A program made the position numbers and the translations under genes. A stretch of 21,145 nt of DNA from JBHIAG01 sp046758465 (GTDB lineage Bacteria > Acidobacteriota > Terriglobia > Acidiferrales > 2-02-FULL-67-57), in contig JBHIAG010000031.1 of NCBI GenBank assembly GCA_046758465.1, positions 1-21,145 on the forward strand. Reading direction: 5' to 3'. The notes under the pieces were generated by a model. The model saw only the letters and a list, made by a program, of their open reading frames with translations, was not told the DNA's origin and made no database searches. This document shows positions 7,946 to 15,374 of this stretch, in pieces; the stretch's first letter is position 1, and each line of letters starts with the position of its first letter.

Positions 7946-8722
7946 CTACCTGCCCTCCCACACCGGTGGCCGCTTTTCCAAGAAGGCCTGCAGCCCTTCC
8001 TGGGCGTCGTGCGTCTTCATCAAGCTGTTGAGGTAAATCTCTTCGCTCAGCTTCAGCCGACGCTCAAAGTCGAATCCCTGGGCCCGCCAGAGCGCTTTTT
8101 TCGTCAGCGCTTGCACCGCGGGACTCAGTTGATTGAGCTCGCCGAGCAGGTGCTGGGTTGCAGCCTCCAGCTCCGCCTCGGGCACAACCCGCGTGACCAA
8201 CCCCACCGCGTGGGCCTCCGCCGCCGAGAGCGTGCGGCCGGTCAGGAGCAGGTCGAGAGCCCGCTTCGACCCCACCAGCACCGGCAACGTCACCGCGGCT
8301 ACGGGGGGAAAGCTACCCAGCTTGATTTCGGGCTGGGCAAACTGGGCGGTATCGGCTGCGAGAACGAAGTCACAAAACGTGGCTAGCTCCATTCCGCCGC
8401 CCAGGCAGTGGCCCCGCACCGCGGCCACGCTAATCCACTCACTGGCCCAAAGAGTGCGGAAGACACGATGGAAAGTCTCGAGCATCTCCGCGACCCGATC
8501 GCTGAGATGGTCTTTGACGTCCACGCCCGCGGAGAAAGCGCGCACCCCTGCTCCGCTGAAAACTAGATGCCGAACTGCGGGCGGCGCGGGCAGACTCGCC
8601 AGCACAGTGTTGAGCTCGCGCAGGCTCGGCAAGTCGAGAATGTTCAGGGGCGGGCGATTCAATACGATGTGAGCAGCGACGCCAGTGCGGCTGAGTTGAA
8701 TCGCTTGGGGTGTAACCGCCAT
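7946..8722 (-). CDS. Crotonase-family hydratase, cyclohexa-1,5-diene-carbonyl-CoA hydratase-like
   Basis: This 258-residue crotonase has the oxyanion motifs AFSAGVDVKDH and GHCLGGGMELATFCD and glutamates at 112 and 132 (QPEIKLGSFPP), both catalytic positions filled. The features RPPLNILD near residue 25, EIKLGSFPPVA and the ending FLEKRPPVWEGR remind me of the dienoyl-CoA hydratases (Dch/BamR) of benzoyl-CoA degradation more than of fatty-acid enoyl-CoA hydratases. In that pathway the enzyme hydrates the dearomatised ring. Its place between the BoxB-like oxygenase and hcrCAB supports an aromatic role, but a plain beta-oxidation or isomerase function remains possible. A purine-rich GGGGACAGG lies before the start. 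Confidence 0.7.
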   Translation of the reverse strand: MAVTPQAIQLSRTGVAAHIVLNRPPLNILDLPSLRELNTVLASLPAPPAVRHLVFSGAGVRAFSAGVDVKDHLSDRVAEMLETFHRVFRTLWASEWISVAAVRGHCLGGGMELATFCDFVLAADTAQFAQPEIKLGSFPPVAAVTLPVLVGSKRALDLLLTGRTLSAAEAHAVGLVTRVVPEAELEAATQHLLGELNQLSPAVQALTKKALWRAQGFDFERRLKLSEEIYLNSLMKTHDAQEGLQAFLEKRPPVWEGR

Positions 8723-8755
8723 CCTGTCCCCTTACCTTCGCCGCCCTGGGCTCCC

Positions 8756-9868
8756 TTATTCCATCCTTGCGTCCTTCAACGCGACCCAGTCGCCTTCCTG
8801 GAAAATCCGCTTGAGCTCAGCGTCATCTTCCTCGGTGGGTAAGACCTGCTGCCGGTGTCGCTCGTACTCTTCCGGCGAGAGGTGCTTGCCGGTGACGCTG
8901 AAGGGTTGGTTGGCATAGTCCCCGATGCGGCGATTGAACTTGAGATCGGGAACGAAAAGCTTTTGCTCGGGGTCAGAGATGAGCTTGTTCAGCTGGCCAA
9001 TAAGCTGCTCGCACTCGCGCTGATAGAGGACACGGCTGTGCTCGTTGAGCTGTTCCTTGTTGGCCGGGTTGGCATTCTGGTGTTCGTCGTAGCGGCCTTT
9101 CAGGCCCCAGACGTAGAACCAGTGTGCCGAGGAGGAATGGTCGACGCCGAAGAGGTCGTAGGCAGCCGGGATCCACTTGTTGAGATACTTCTGCACGATG
9201 CGCGGCGGCACTTTGCCGGCCCGCAGCACGCGCTTTATGCCATCGTGGCCCGTGCCCAGGTGGAAGGACTCCTCCTTCAGCATGGGAATCATCGAGCTAG
9301 CCAGAGGGGCAAAGCCCGAATAGCTGAGCATGGTGAGCTGGAACTTCCCGTCGCGGTCCACAAAGTCAGTATAGGTGTAGAAATCGAGCCAGTTGTCCAC
9401 CGGGTCGTTGAAGGCACTCAGCAGGCGCTTGTGTTCAAAGGCGCGGCGCTCGAGCTGTTTCTGGGCTTCAAGTTTTCCCGAGCGGCCAAAGTGGCTGATG
9501 AGCAAATGGCACATCTGATAGCCATGGCGCATCTCCTCGGTGACCACGCGGCAGAGTGATTTCCGGTCGTGCTCGCTGGGCGTGGTTTCAAACAGATGTC
9601 GCTGCTGCTCGACCGAGGCAAACTCGGTGTCGCCCTGATAGACGATCAAGTTTTGCAGTCCATCGCGGATGCGCTGATCCGGAATTTGCAAGATCCTCTC
9701 CCACTTCCGCTGGCCACGATAGTCGCCGAACTCAATCTCGTTCGTCTTGCGTTGGCCGTACTTGGCCTCGAACTGGTAGCCAGTGATTTCCGGGTAATCG
9801 ACTCCGATGTCCTTTTGCCACTCGCGGAACAAATCCACCCAATCATCAAAAGTTGAAAGGCGTGCCAT
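8756..9868 (-). CDS. BoxB-like di-iron oxygenase (benzoyl-CoA 2,3-epoxidase family), short form
   Basis: This 370-residue protein belongs to the ferritin-like di-iron oxygenases. It matches remembered BoxB in stretches such as VYQGDTEFASVEQQRH and DRDGKFQL. Iron ligands can be followed as E82, E112 with H115 (EEMRH), D171 and E200 with H203 (EESFH), so all six positions are kept. BoxB inserts one oxygen atom into benzoyl-CoA to make the 2,3-epoxide, with the reductase BoxA. Classical BoxB has about 470 residues; this one lacks roughly 100, mainly near the N-terminus and in the second half. No BoxA or BoxC is in the window. The start has GGGAGGCAAG directly before ATG. PaaA-type oxygenases are more distant alternatives. 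Confidence 0.8.
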   Translation of the reverse strand: MARLSTFDDWVDLFREWQKDIGVDYPEITGYQFEAKYGQRKTNEIEFGDYRGQRKWERILQIPDQRIRDGLQNLIVYQGDTEFASVEQQRHLFETTPSEHDRKSLCRVVTEEMRHGYQMCHLLISHFGRSGKLEAQKQLERRAFEHKRLLSAFNDPVDNWLDFYTYTDFVDRDGKFQLTMLSYSGFAPLASSMIPMLKEESFHLGTGHDGIKRVLRAGKVPPRIVQKYLNKWIPAAYDLFGVDHSSSAHWFYVWGLKGRYDEHQNANPANKEQLNEHSRVLYQRECEQLIGQLNKLISDPEQKLFVPDLKFNRRIGDYANQPFSVTGKHLSPEEYERHRQQVLPTEEDDAELKRIFQEGDWVALKDARME

Positions 9869-9882
9869 CTTGCCTCCCTAGC

Positions 9883-9966
9883 CTAAATGGTTGCACCAAC
9901 CCGCCACGACGTGACCCAGCACCGCCGCAGGGCGTCGATGCCTTCCTGTTCGCCGATGACGTTCAT
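9883..9966 (-). CDS. 27-residue small ORF between tetR and the BoxB-like gene
   Basis: An ATG at 9966 is preceded by a strong purine-rich ribosome site (GGAAGGAGAAAGCGC). It opens a 27-codon frame beginning MNVIGEQEGIDALRRC, followed by VTSWRVGATI and TAG at 9883-9885. It lies 27 bases after the tetR stop and 14 bases before the oxygenase start, in the expected operon frame of spacing. It may be a real small protein, a leader that couples translation into the oxygenase gene, or the remaining 5' end of a lost gene. No recognisable domain. Confidence 0.4.
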   Translation of the reverse strand: MNVIGEQEGIDALRRCWVTSWRVGATI

Positions 9967-9993
9967 GCGCTTTCTCCTTCCGCTGGCAACCCC

Positions 9994-10677
9994 TCAAACT
10001 GTAGATGCAACGAGCCGACGCGCGGGCTTAACTCTGCCGCGCTTGGCGGTCAACGCTCCGGCCAGCCGTGCGTGTTGTGCCTTCAGAACACCACTAAAAA
10101 AGAGTGTGGCCATCGTATCGGCAAGTTCGTCCGCGTCCGGATCGACCCGGGGGTTGTACCAGGTATGGATCCAGTTGATCATTCCAAACAAGCTCAGAAC
10201 CGCCACCCGGGTGTTGAGAGGTCGGAGTTGCTTTTGCGCGCTGAGTTCCCCCAGCAGACCGCGACAGATGCGGTAGTAGGAACGCTTCAGGTCAGCCACC
10301 ACGCGGGCAAACGGAGGGGACAAGCTCTCGGATTCGTGAGAGAGCACCTTCATTGCCTCGGGATGGCTGAGGAAATAGCGCAAGTGATTGCGGATTAAAC
10401 AACCCAGCTTGGCGTTCGGGTCGTCGAGTCGGGCTAGGTCGCGCTGCAGATTCTCGATCAAGGTCGTGAAGGTATGCTTCTGGATCAGAAAGAGCAACTC
10501 TTCCTTGCTGCGGAAGTAGTAGTAGAGACCGGCCAGGGAAACGCCGCTGGCGCGGGCGATGTCACGGATGGAAGCCCCGTCGTACCCTTTTTCCCCGAAG
10601 ACACGAGTCGCACAGGCAAGGATGTGGTCGAGTTTCTGATGGAAGTTGTCGGTGGTATGAGGAGGAAGGGGCCGCAT
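9994..10677 (-). CDS. TetR/AcrR-family transcriptional regulator
   Basis: This 227-residue (from ATG 10677) one-component repressor or activator has an N-terminal TetR helix-turn-helix at about residues 15-65, with ACATRVFGEKGYDGASIR, DIARASGVS and LYYYFRSKEELL. The variable ligand-binding C-terminal domain follows, as in regulators that sense acyl- or aryl-CoA. The frame is open further upstream, but a -35/-10 promoter and operator lie just before 10683, so longer starts are excluded. ATG 10683 is possible, but 10677 has better spacing to ATAGGA. Being the first gene before the BoxB-like, crotonase and hcr genes, it is the likely controller of the whole cluster and of itself. Which CoA ester it senses is unknown. 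Confidence 0.9.
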   Translation of the reverse strand: MRPLPPHTTDNFHQKLDHILACATRVFGEKGYDGASIRDIARASGVSLAGLYYYFRSKEELLFLIQKHTFTTLIENLQRDLARLDDPNAKLGCLIRNHLRYFLSHPEAMKVLSHESESLSPPFARVVADLKRSYYRICRGLLGELSAQKQLRPLNTRVAVLSLFGMINWIHTWYNPRVDPDADELADTMATLFFSGVLKAQHARLAGALTAKRGRVKPARRLVASTV

Positions 10678-10688
10678 GGGCATCCTAT

Positions 10689-10698
10689 CGAACGTTCG
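10689..10698. promoter_or_regulatory. Palindromic operator CGAACGTTCG, candidate TetR binding site
   Basis: A perfect 10-base palindrome, six bases before ATG 10683, sits at the predicted transcription start and overlaps the ribosome-binding region of tetR. TetR-family dimers commonly bind such sites, often of the AACGNNCGTT kind. Occupancy here would block initiation and give autorepression. Confidence 0.6.
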
Positions 10699-10703
10699 TT
10701 CTA

Positions 10704-10733
10704 ATCCTAGCGCCCCCCGCCGGCTCCTGTCAA
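10704..10733 (-). promoter_or_regulatory. Sigma-70-type promoter for tetR and the aromatic cluster
   Basis: Perfect -35 TTGACA (10728-10733), 18-base spacer, then TAGGAT (10704-10709, four of six matches to TATAAT). The predicted start falls inside the operator palindrome, leaving a very short leader before the regulator gene. Confidence 0.65.
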
Positions 10734-10869
10734 GCCTGGGAAAACAAGAGCGGCGAAAGCGCGCGCGACACCTAGATAGTCTCCCTTGCCCTGTTCCCCT
10801 ACGACAAATCTGGCCTTGAAACAGCCGCGGAACGGCGTGGTCGCATTGCAGTACACCCTTTTTTCCCGG

Positions 10870-10897
10870 TTTGCATCTCTTTGAGAGAAGCCATAAT
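10870..10897 (+). promoter_or_regulatory. Candidate promoter for the TPR gene
   Basis: TTTGCA (10870-10875), 16-base spacer, CATAAT (10892-10897). The -10 is five of six, the -35 four of six. It would give a leader of about 30 bases before GTG 10935. It points away from the tetR promoter, so the two units are divergent. Confidence 0.4.
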
Positions 10898-10934
10898 GTA
10901 GTAAGGGTGCAGTAGAAACCTCTTGGAGCCAACC

Positions 10935-12164
10935 GTGAGGGCCGAAGCCCGCAAAGAGTTCAGCGGACAAACCTCAATAGCTTTGGGCTTGCTGCTCTCC
11001 CTGCTGTGCACCGGCGTGCAAGCCACGGTTGCCGACGATGCCATCGATCCCTGGACCTACGCCTTAGTAGGACTCAACCATTTCTACAACCTCGAGTACG
11101 ACTCCGCAGAAACTAACTTCCGACAAGCACTGGCGCGGGACCCGGAAAATCCCATCTTCCTGAACTATTTGGCCCACACCTACTTGTTCCGTGAGATGTA
11201 TCGCACGGGCCAACTGGACGCCCGGCTCTACTCGGAGAGCAACCCCTTCCTGAAGGCAGAAAAACCTAAACCTGACCCGCAAGCAATGGAGACGATGAAG
11301 AAGCTAATCGCGCGCTCCAAAGAGCTGGGTACCCAGCGGCTGAAAAAAAATCCGCGTGACAAAACCGCGCTCTACGCCCTGGGCATCGCCTATGGCATCG
11401 AAGCCAACTATGAGTTCACTCTTTACAAGCATTGGTACGCGGCACTGAAAGCAGGGGCGAAAGCCAAACGCTTTCACGAGCGACTTAAGCGTTTGGATCC
11501 GAGCTATCACGACGCCGACCTGATCCTGGGCCTATACGAATACGCGGTCGGCAGTATCCCCGGACCCGTAAAGTGGCTGGCACTGCTCGCGGGCTATCGC
11601 GGCAGCCAGGAACGCGGAATCGAGTTGCTCCACTCGGCAGTCACACGGGGTCGCCTGGTCACCACTGCCGCAGCGGTCCTATTGGCAGTCGTGTACAATC
11701 GCGAAAAGAAGTACGCCTACACGCGTGTCCTTCTTGAAAAACTCAGCGAATATTATCCGCGCAACTACCTGCTCCCGCTGGAAGTGGCCCGCACCTACCT
11801 GCGAGAGGGGAACACGCAGGCGGCGCTGGCGGAATACATGCGGATGGCCGAGAGAGTTGAGCGCAGAGAGCCCGGCTACGAGCGCGTGGCCAGAGAACGC
11901 CTCTACTACCAGATTGGTTCTTTTCACCAGCAGCTACGCAACTACGAAGCAGCATTGGCAGCGTTTGAGAAGGTCACGGCCATCCCAGAGGCCGATGGCG
12001 AGCTCAGCGCCTATTCGCGGGTGCGCAAAGGGAAGATTTTTCTCGCCCAGAACCAGCCCGAGCAAGTTCGCCGTGAGTGTGAACGTGTGCTGACCATGCC
12101 CTACGCCGGGCCACGCAGCCAGGCCCAGCAACTCTTACGAGAGTTGGAAAAGCGCCAGCGGTAG
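10935..12164 (+). CDS. Exported TPR-repeat protein
   Basis: This 409-residue protein consists mostly of helix-turn-helix tetratricopeptide-like repeats. A basic N-terminus and hydrophobic core IALGLLLSLLCTGVQATVA form a Sec signal (about residues 14-32). TPR units are visible at about 42-75 (LVGLNHFYNLEYDSAETNF) and again in the last third (AALAEYMRMAER; IGSFHQQLRNYEAALAAFEK; KGKIFLAQNQPEQ). It probably acts as a periplasmic or cell-envelope protein-binding scaffold; its partner is unknown. I chose GTG 10935 because GGAG lies six bases before it; TTG 10923 keeps frame but lacks a ribosome site. It is divergent from tetR and ends six bases before a convergent gene, so it is a single-gene unit. 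Confidence 0.8.
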   Translation: MRAEARKEFSGQTSIALGLLLSLLCTGVQATVADDAIDPWTYALVGLNHFYNLEYDSAETNFRQALARDPENPIFLNYLAHTYLFREMYRTGQLDARLYSESNPFLKAEKPKPDPQAMETMKKLIARSKELGTQRLKKNPRDKTALYALGIAYGIEANYEFTLYKHWYAALKAGAKAKRFHERLKRLDPSYHDADLILGLYEYAVGSIPGPVKWLALLAGYRGSQERGIELLHSAVTRGRLVTTAAAVLLAVVYNREKKYAYTRVLLEKLSEYYPRNYLLPLEVARTYLREGNTQAALAEYMRMAERVERREPGYERVARERLYYQIGSFHQQLRNYEAALAAFEKVTAIPEADGELSAYSRVRKGKIFLAQNQPEQVRRECERVLTMPYAGPRSQAQQLLRELEKRQR

Positions 12165-12170
12165 CTCCCC

Positions 12171-13139
12171 TCAGCTAACCCACATCGGAAGCTTGCGGCC
12201 TACCCCGCGTGCCTGCGCCAGTTCGTAGACCCGAGCCGCGGTGGCGACGTCCCACAGGGCGATTCCGTTCGACTTGAACAGCGTGATCTCATCCTGGTTC
12301 CGGCGGCCGGGCCGCGCGTCCGTGATTACCTGGTGGAGTTCGTCCACCTGCTCCCAGCGGTGGGGATCACGGGTGAAGGGAATGATGAGGTCACCGGCTT
12401 CGCGCTGCGACTGCTCCCTGGAGTCCACCACCAGGCGTGACACCCGCGCCAGGGTGACGTCGTCGAGTTCGCGACGCTGGGGAAAGTTAGCGCCCACGGC
12501 GTTGAGGTGAGTGCCCGCGGCCAACCACTCGCCGCGCAGAACCGGCGCGCGGGCAGTGGTGACGGTGATGACAATGGCAGCCTCGCGCACCGCTTGCTCG
12601 GCCGAATCCACGGCTTCTACTTCAATTCCAAGCGAATCGGTCATCGCACGAGCAAACTTCTGTCGGCGCGCGGGGTCGCGGCTGTAAACACGGACGCATT
12701 GGATGCGACGGACAGCGGCGATCGCTTCCAGTTGTGTGGGAGCTTGGTGCCCTGTACCAAGAATGCCAACGCGTGTGGCGTCGGCGCGCGCCAGGTAGCG
12801 GGTCGCAAGGCCGCTGGCCGCACCCGTGCGGACACAACCCAGGCGGTCAGCTTCCAGCAAAGCCAGCAGTTCACCGGTCTCGGCCCGGTACAAAGGCACG
12901 AGGAAGCGGATGCCGGTGGGCGCCGCGGTGTAGAGTTTCATTCCGAAGTAGCCGCGGACAAATTCGGCGGCTGCCATATAGTGCAGATAGGTTTTCGGAG
13001 GTACCGCAAGGCGCTGGCGGGATTGATTCACCGCCGTGCCCGCAGCCCAGTGCCGCATCCCTTCTTCAACGGCCGCGAGCGCCGTTTCCATACTCAACAG
13101 TTGGCCTACATCGGCCTCATTCAGGTAGAGGACTTCCAT
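12171..13139 (-). CDS. Ornithine cyclodeaminase/mu-crystallin family protein
   Basis: This 322-residue NAD(P)-dependent protein of the ornithine cyclodeaminase/alanine dehydrogenase (OCD/AlaDH) family deaminates or reduces small amino or imino acids. Visible are the substrate-side GMKLYTAAP (active-site lysine), the arginine-containing DRLGCVRTGAASGLAT, the nucleotide fold VGILGTGHQAPTQLEAI (Thr where Ser is usual in GSGxQA), AVGANFP, and the aspartate of VVDSREQSQREAGDL. Family members include OCD, archaeal AlaDH and imine reductases such as ketimine reductase, so the substrate cannot be called. It lies 37 bases after the phosphofructokinase stop on the same strand and may be co-transcribed with it, an odd metabolic pairing. 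Confidence 0.85.
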   Translation of the reverse strand: MEVLYLNEADVGQLLSMETALAAVEEGMRHWAAGTAVNQSRQRLAVPPKTYLHYMAAAEFVRGYFGMKLYTAAPTGIRFLVPLYRAETGELLALLEADRLGCVRTGAASGLATRYLARADATRVGILGTGHQAPTQLEAIAAVRRIQCVRVYSRDPARRQKFARAMTDSLGIEVEAVDSAEQAVREAAIVITVTTARAPVLRGEWLAAGTHLNAVGANFPQRRELDDVTLARVSRLVVDSREQSQREAGDLIIPFTRDPHRWEQVDELHQVITDARPGRRNQDEITLFKSNGIALWDVATAARVYELAQARGVGRKLPMWVS

Positions 13140-13176
13140 CCCGGTTTCACCCTATCGCTGACAACACCTTGTCGAA

Positions 13177-14259
13177 TTAATCGCCGAAGACAATGCCCAA
13201 GCTGCGGGCAGTTCGGATGTAGTCGCTATGGGGATTCACCTGTTTGTAGACGCCGACTGCCTGCTCCAGTGGAACCGAGCGAATCTGGTCACATTGCAGA
13301 CACACCATATAGCCAAACTTGCCTTCCGCAACCAAGTGCGCGGCCATTACGCCGAAGCGCGAACCCAGCAAGCGATCAAAGGGCACCGGTGAGCCGCCAC
13401 GCTGCAGGTGGCCGAGGACCGTGACACGAACCTCCTTATGTGTGAACTCGCGCAGGGAGAAGGCCAGCGTATTGCCGACGGTGCCCGGCTTCACCGGTGG
13501 GATGGGCTTACCAGCCGGATCCTTCTTGGGCAGCTTGATGCCTTCGGCTACCACAATGATGCTGAACTTACTGCCCTGAGCTTCACGCTGCTCGATCTTT
13601 TTGCAAATCTTTTCCAGCGTGAGCGGAATTTCGGGCAGCAGAATCACATCGGCACCGCCGGCGATACCGGCATGGAGGGCAATCCAGCCGGCGTCGCGAC
13701 CCATGAGCTCGATGATCATCACGCGGTGGTGGCTCTCGGCGGTGGTGTGAATGCGGTCAATGGCATCGGTGGCGGTGGCGAGCGCGGTCTGGAAGCCGAA
13801 CGTAACCTCGGTGGCAGACAAATCGTTATCGATGGTCTTGGGTATGCCGACCACCCGCATGCCGATCTTGTGGAGTCCGTGGGCGATCTTGAGCGTGCCA
13901 TCACCCCCAATGATGACCATGGCGTCGATGCCGAGCTTCTTCATATTCTCGAGGCACTGATGCGACAAATCTTTGACCACCTTCCTGCCGTTCTCCACCA
14001 GTTCGTAGGCGAAGGGGTTGCCGCGGTTGGTGGTGCCGAGGATGGTTCCGCCGCGCGGCAGGATGCCACGGACGTTGGTAGCGGTCAGCTCGTGCGACTT
14101 CTCGGGCCAAATCAACCCATCAAAACCATCTTCGATGCCGTACACGCGCCAGCCATAGTCGTTGAGCGCAGTTTTGACGACACCGCGAATTACGGCATTC
14201 AAGCCCGGACAGTCACCGCCCCCGGTACAGACTCCGATGGTGTTGATCTTCAGACTCAT
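13177..14259 (-). CDS. pfkA: 6-phosphofructokinase, group III type
   Basis: This phosphorylates fructose 6-phosphate at C1 in glycolysis; 360 residues. Signatures are TGGGDCPGLNAVIRG (12-26), GGDGT (118-122), PKTIDNDL (140-147), ELMGRDAGWIA and LGHLQRGGSP. The phosphoryl-donor positions read Gly121 (E. coli Gly104) and Lys141 (E. coli Gly124), exactly 20 apart. As I recall, glycine at the first favours ATP, whereas PPi enzymes have Asp there and Lys at the second. Gly + Lys is the mixture known from actinobacterial ATP-PFK (Streptomyces), so ATP is the likely donor and allosteric control by PEP or ADP may differ from E. coli. It starts divergently from the DoxX gene. Confidence 0.93.
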   Translation of the reverse strand: MSLKINTIGVCTGGGDCPGLNAVIRGVVKTALNDYGWRVYGIEDGFDGLIWPEKSHELTATNVRGILPRGGTILGTTNRGNPFAYELVENGRKVVKDLSHQCLENMKKLGIDAMVIIGGDGTLKIAHGLHKIGMRVVGIPKTIDNDLSATEVTFGFQTALATATDAIDRIHTTAESHHRVMIIELMGRDAGWIALHAGIAGGADVILLPEIPLTLEKICKKIEQREAQGSKFSIIVVAEGIKLPKKDPAGKPIPPVKPGTVGNTLAFSLREFTHKEVRVTVLGHLQRGGSPVPFDRLLGSRFGVMAAHLVAEGKFGYMVCLQCDQIRSVPLEQAVGVYKQVNPHSDYIRTARSLGIVFGD

Positions 14260-14446
14260 GTGACCCTCTCACCGATCGAGATGGGTAGGTACTTTCTCTC
14301 TCCTGGTACAATTCTACTCCAAATTGCGTACTCCGGAAGCAACCAGATACGAATGCTCGCATTGGCCGGAAGAGGAATGGGTCGAGCCAATGGTAGAATA
14401 TGCGCCTTCAACCCGCAGCCCGGAACGCAGACCCAAAGGAGGCCCA

Positions 14447-14881
14447 ATGGGTGAGAAACTCGAGGCCCTGAAGCCACTGTCGTTGCTCTTGCTGCGCGTG
14501 GTGATGGGGGCGGCGTTTATGGCGCATGGTTATCCCAAGCTATTTGAACCGAGCGAGCGACACTTTCAATTCTTCGCCACTCTGGGCTTTCCAGCGTGGG
14601 CCGTCTCTGTGGCAGGCCTAGTCGAGTTCTTCGGCGGCCTGCTCCTAATCGCGGGCCTGTTTACCCGCGTCGCTGCCTTTTTCCTCTCGGGAGAGATGGC
14701 CGTGGTGTTCCTGCGCGCGCATCTTCCAGCAGCACTGGAAAAAGGCGGACTCCTGGGCTTCCTGGGCAGAAGTCGCGACGAATATCCTCTGCTGTTGTGC
14801 GTGGCGTCTTTTTTGCTCCTGACGCTGGGCGCGGGCGCGCTCTCATTGGATGCCGTGCTCTTTCGCAAAAAGAAAGACTAA
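14447..14881 (+). CDS. DoxX-family membrane protein
   Basis: This 144-residue protein has four hydrophobic segments (about 10-30, 50-70, 75-95 and 115-135) and the DoxX hallmark RVVMGAAFMAHGYPKLF, then GLVEFFGGLLLIAGLFTR. DoxX proteins sit in the inner membrane and are linked to redox or thiol stress and to quinone-related oxidoreductases; the reaction of this one is unknown. The frame is open upstream, but ATG 14447 has AAAGGAGG four bases before it. It is the only plus-strand gene of this part and is convergent with the PspC gene. Confidence 0.85.
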   Translation: MGEKLEALKPLSLLLLRVVMGAAFMAHGYPKLFEPSERHFQFFATLGFPAWAVSVAGLVEFFGGLLLIAGLFTRVAAFFLSGEMAVVFLRAHLPAALEKGGLLGFLGRSRDEYPLLLCVASFLLLTLGAGALSLDAVLFRKKKD

Positions 14882-14939
14882 CCCACTTCCTCCTAACGGT
14901 GCTCGCTCGCGGGCAGGGCCCTACAACTCCCAGAGCAGC

Positions 14940-15263
14940 TCAGGAGGAGCGGGTGGCAGGCAGGGGCGCCGAAGCTGGTTCGGGCGCGAGCGGCATCACA
15001 ATCCAGCAAACCAGATACGCCAGCAACCCGGTTCCCCCCAGAAAAACCACCAGTAGCCAGACAATACGGATCAGCGTGACGTCGAACTCGAAGTAGTCAG
15101 CCAGGCCAGCACAGACGCCAGCGATTTTTTTGTCGCGCCGGGAGCGCATCAAGCGTTTGGGGATAGCCGCGGGCGGCGACTGGGGTGCCGTCTGGCGTGT
15201 CCCGCAGTGGTAACAGTACGCCGAAGCTTCAACGATCTCTCGTTTGCAACTGTGGCAAATCAT
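14940..15263 (-). CDS. Zinc-ribbon plus PspC-domain membrane protein
   Basis: This 107-residue protein has two parts. Residues 1-21 form a zinc ribbon (CHSCK and CYHCG, two CxxC pairs). Residues 35-93 form a PspC domain, with RLMRSRRDKKIAGVCAGLA and a single membrane helix (WLLVVFLGGTGLLAYLVCWI). PspC domains are membrane sensors of envelope stress in the phage-shock system; short fusions with a zinc ribbon are common in soil bacteria. The gene has GGAGAGG directly before ATG, follows the E1 gene by 111 bases, and no other psp genes are visible. Confidence 0.88.
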   Translation of the reverse strand: MICHSCKREIVEASAYCYHCGTRQTAPQSPPAAIPKRLMRSRRDKKIAGVCAGLADYFEFDVTLIRIVWLLVVFLGGTGLLAYLVCWIVMPLAPEPASAPLPATRSS

Positions 15264-15374
15264 CGCCTCTCCACTCTCTCACTACGGAGAATCGAGCCAA
15301 GAGGTTCCTGCTCGCGTTTCGCTGCCAACTTGGGCGAGCGCTTTCTTTGCACAGGGCGCTGGCAAAATGCCCGC

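Noticed and set aside
10678..10932. N-terminal extension of the TetR gene
   Set aside because: The extension covers a near-consensus promoter and operator and has no regulator-like sequence; family length fits the shorter start.
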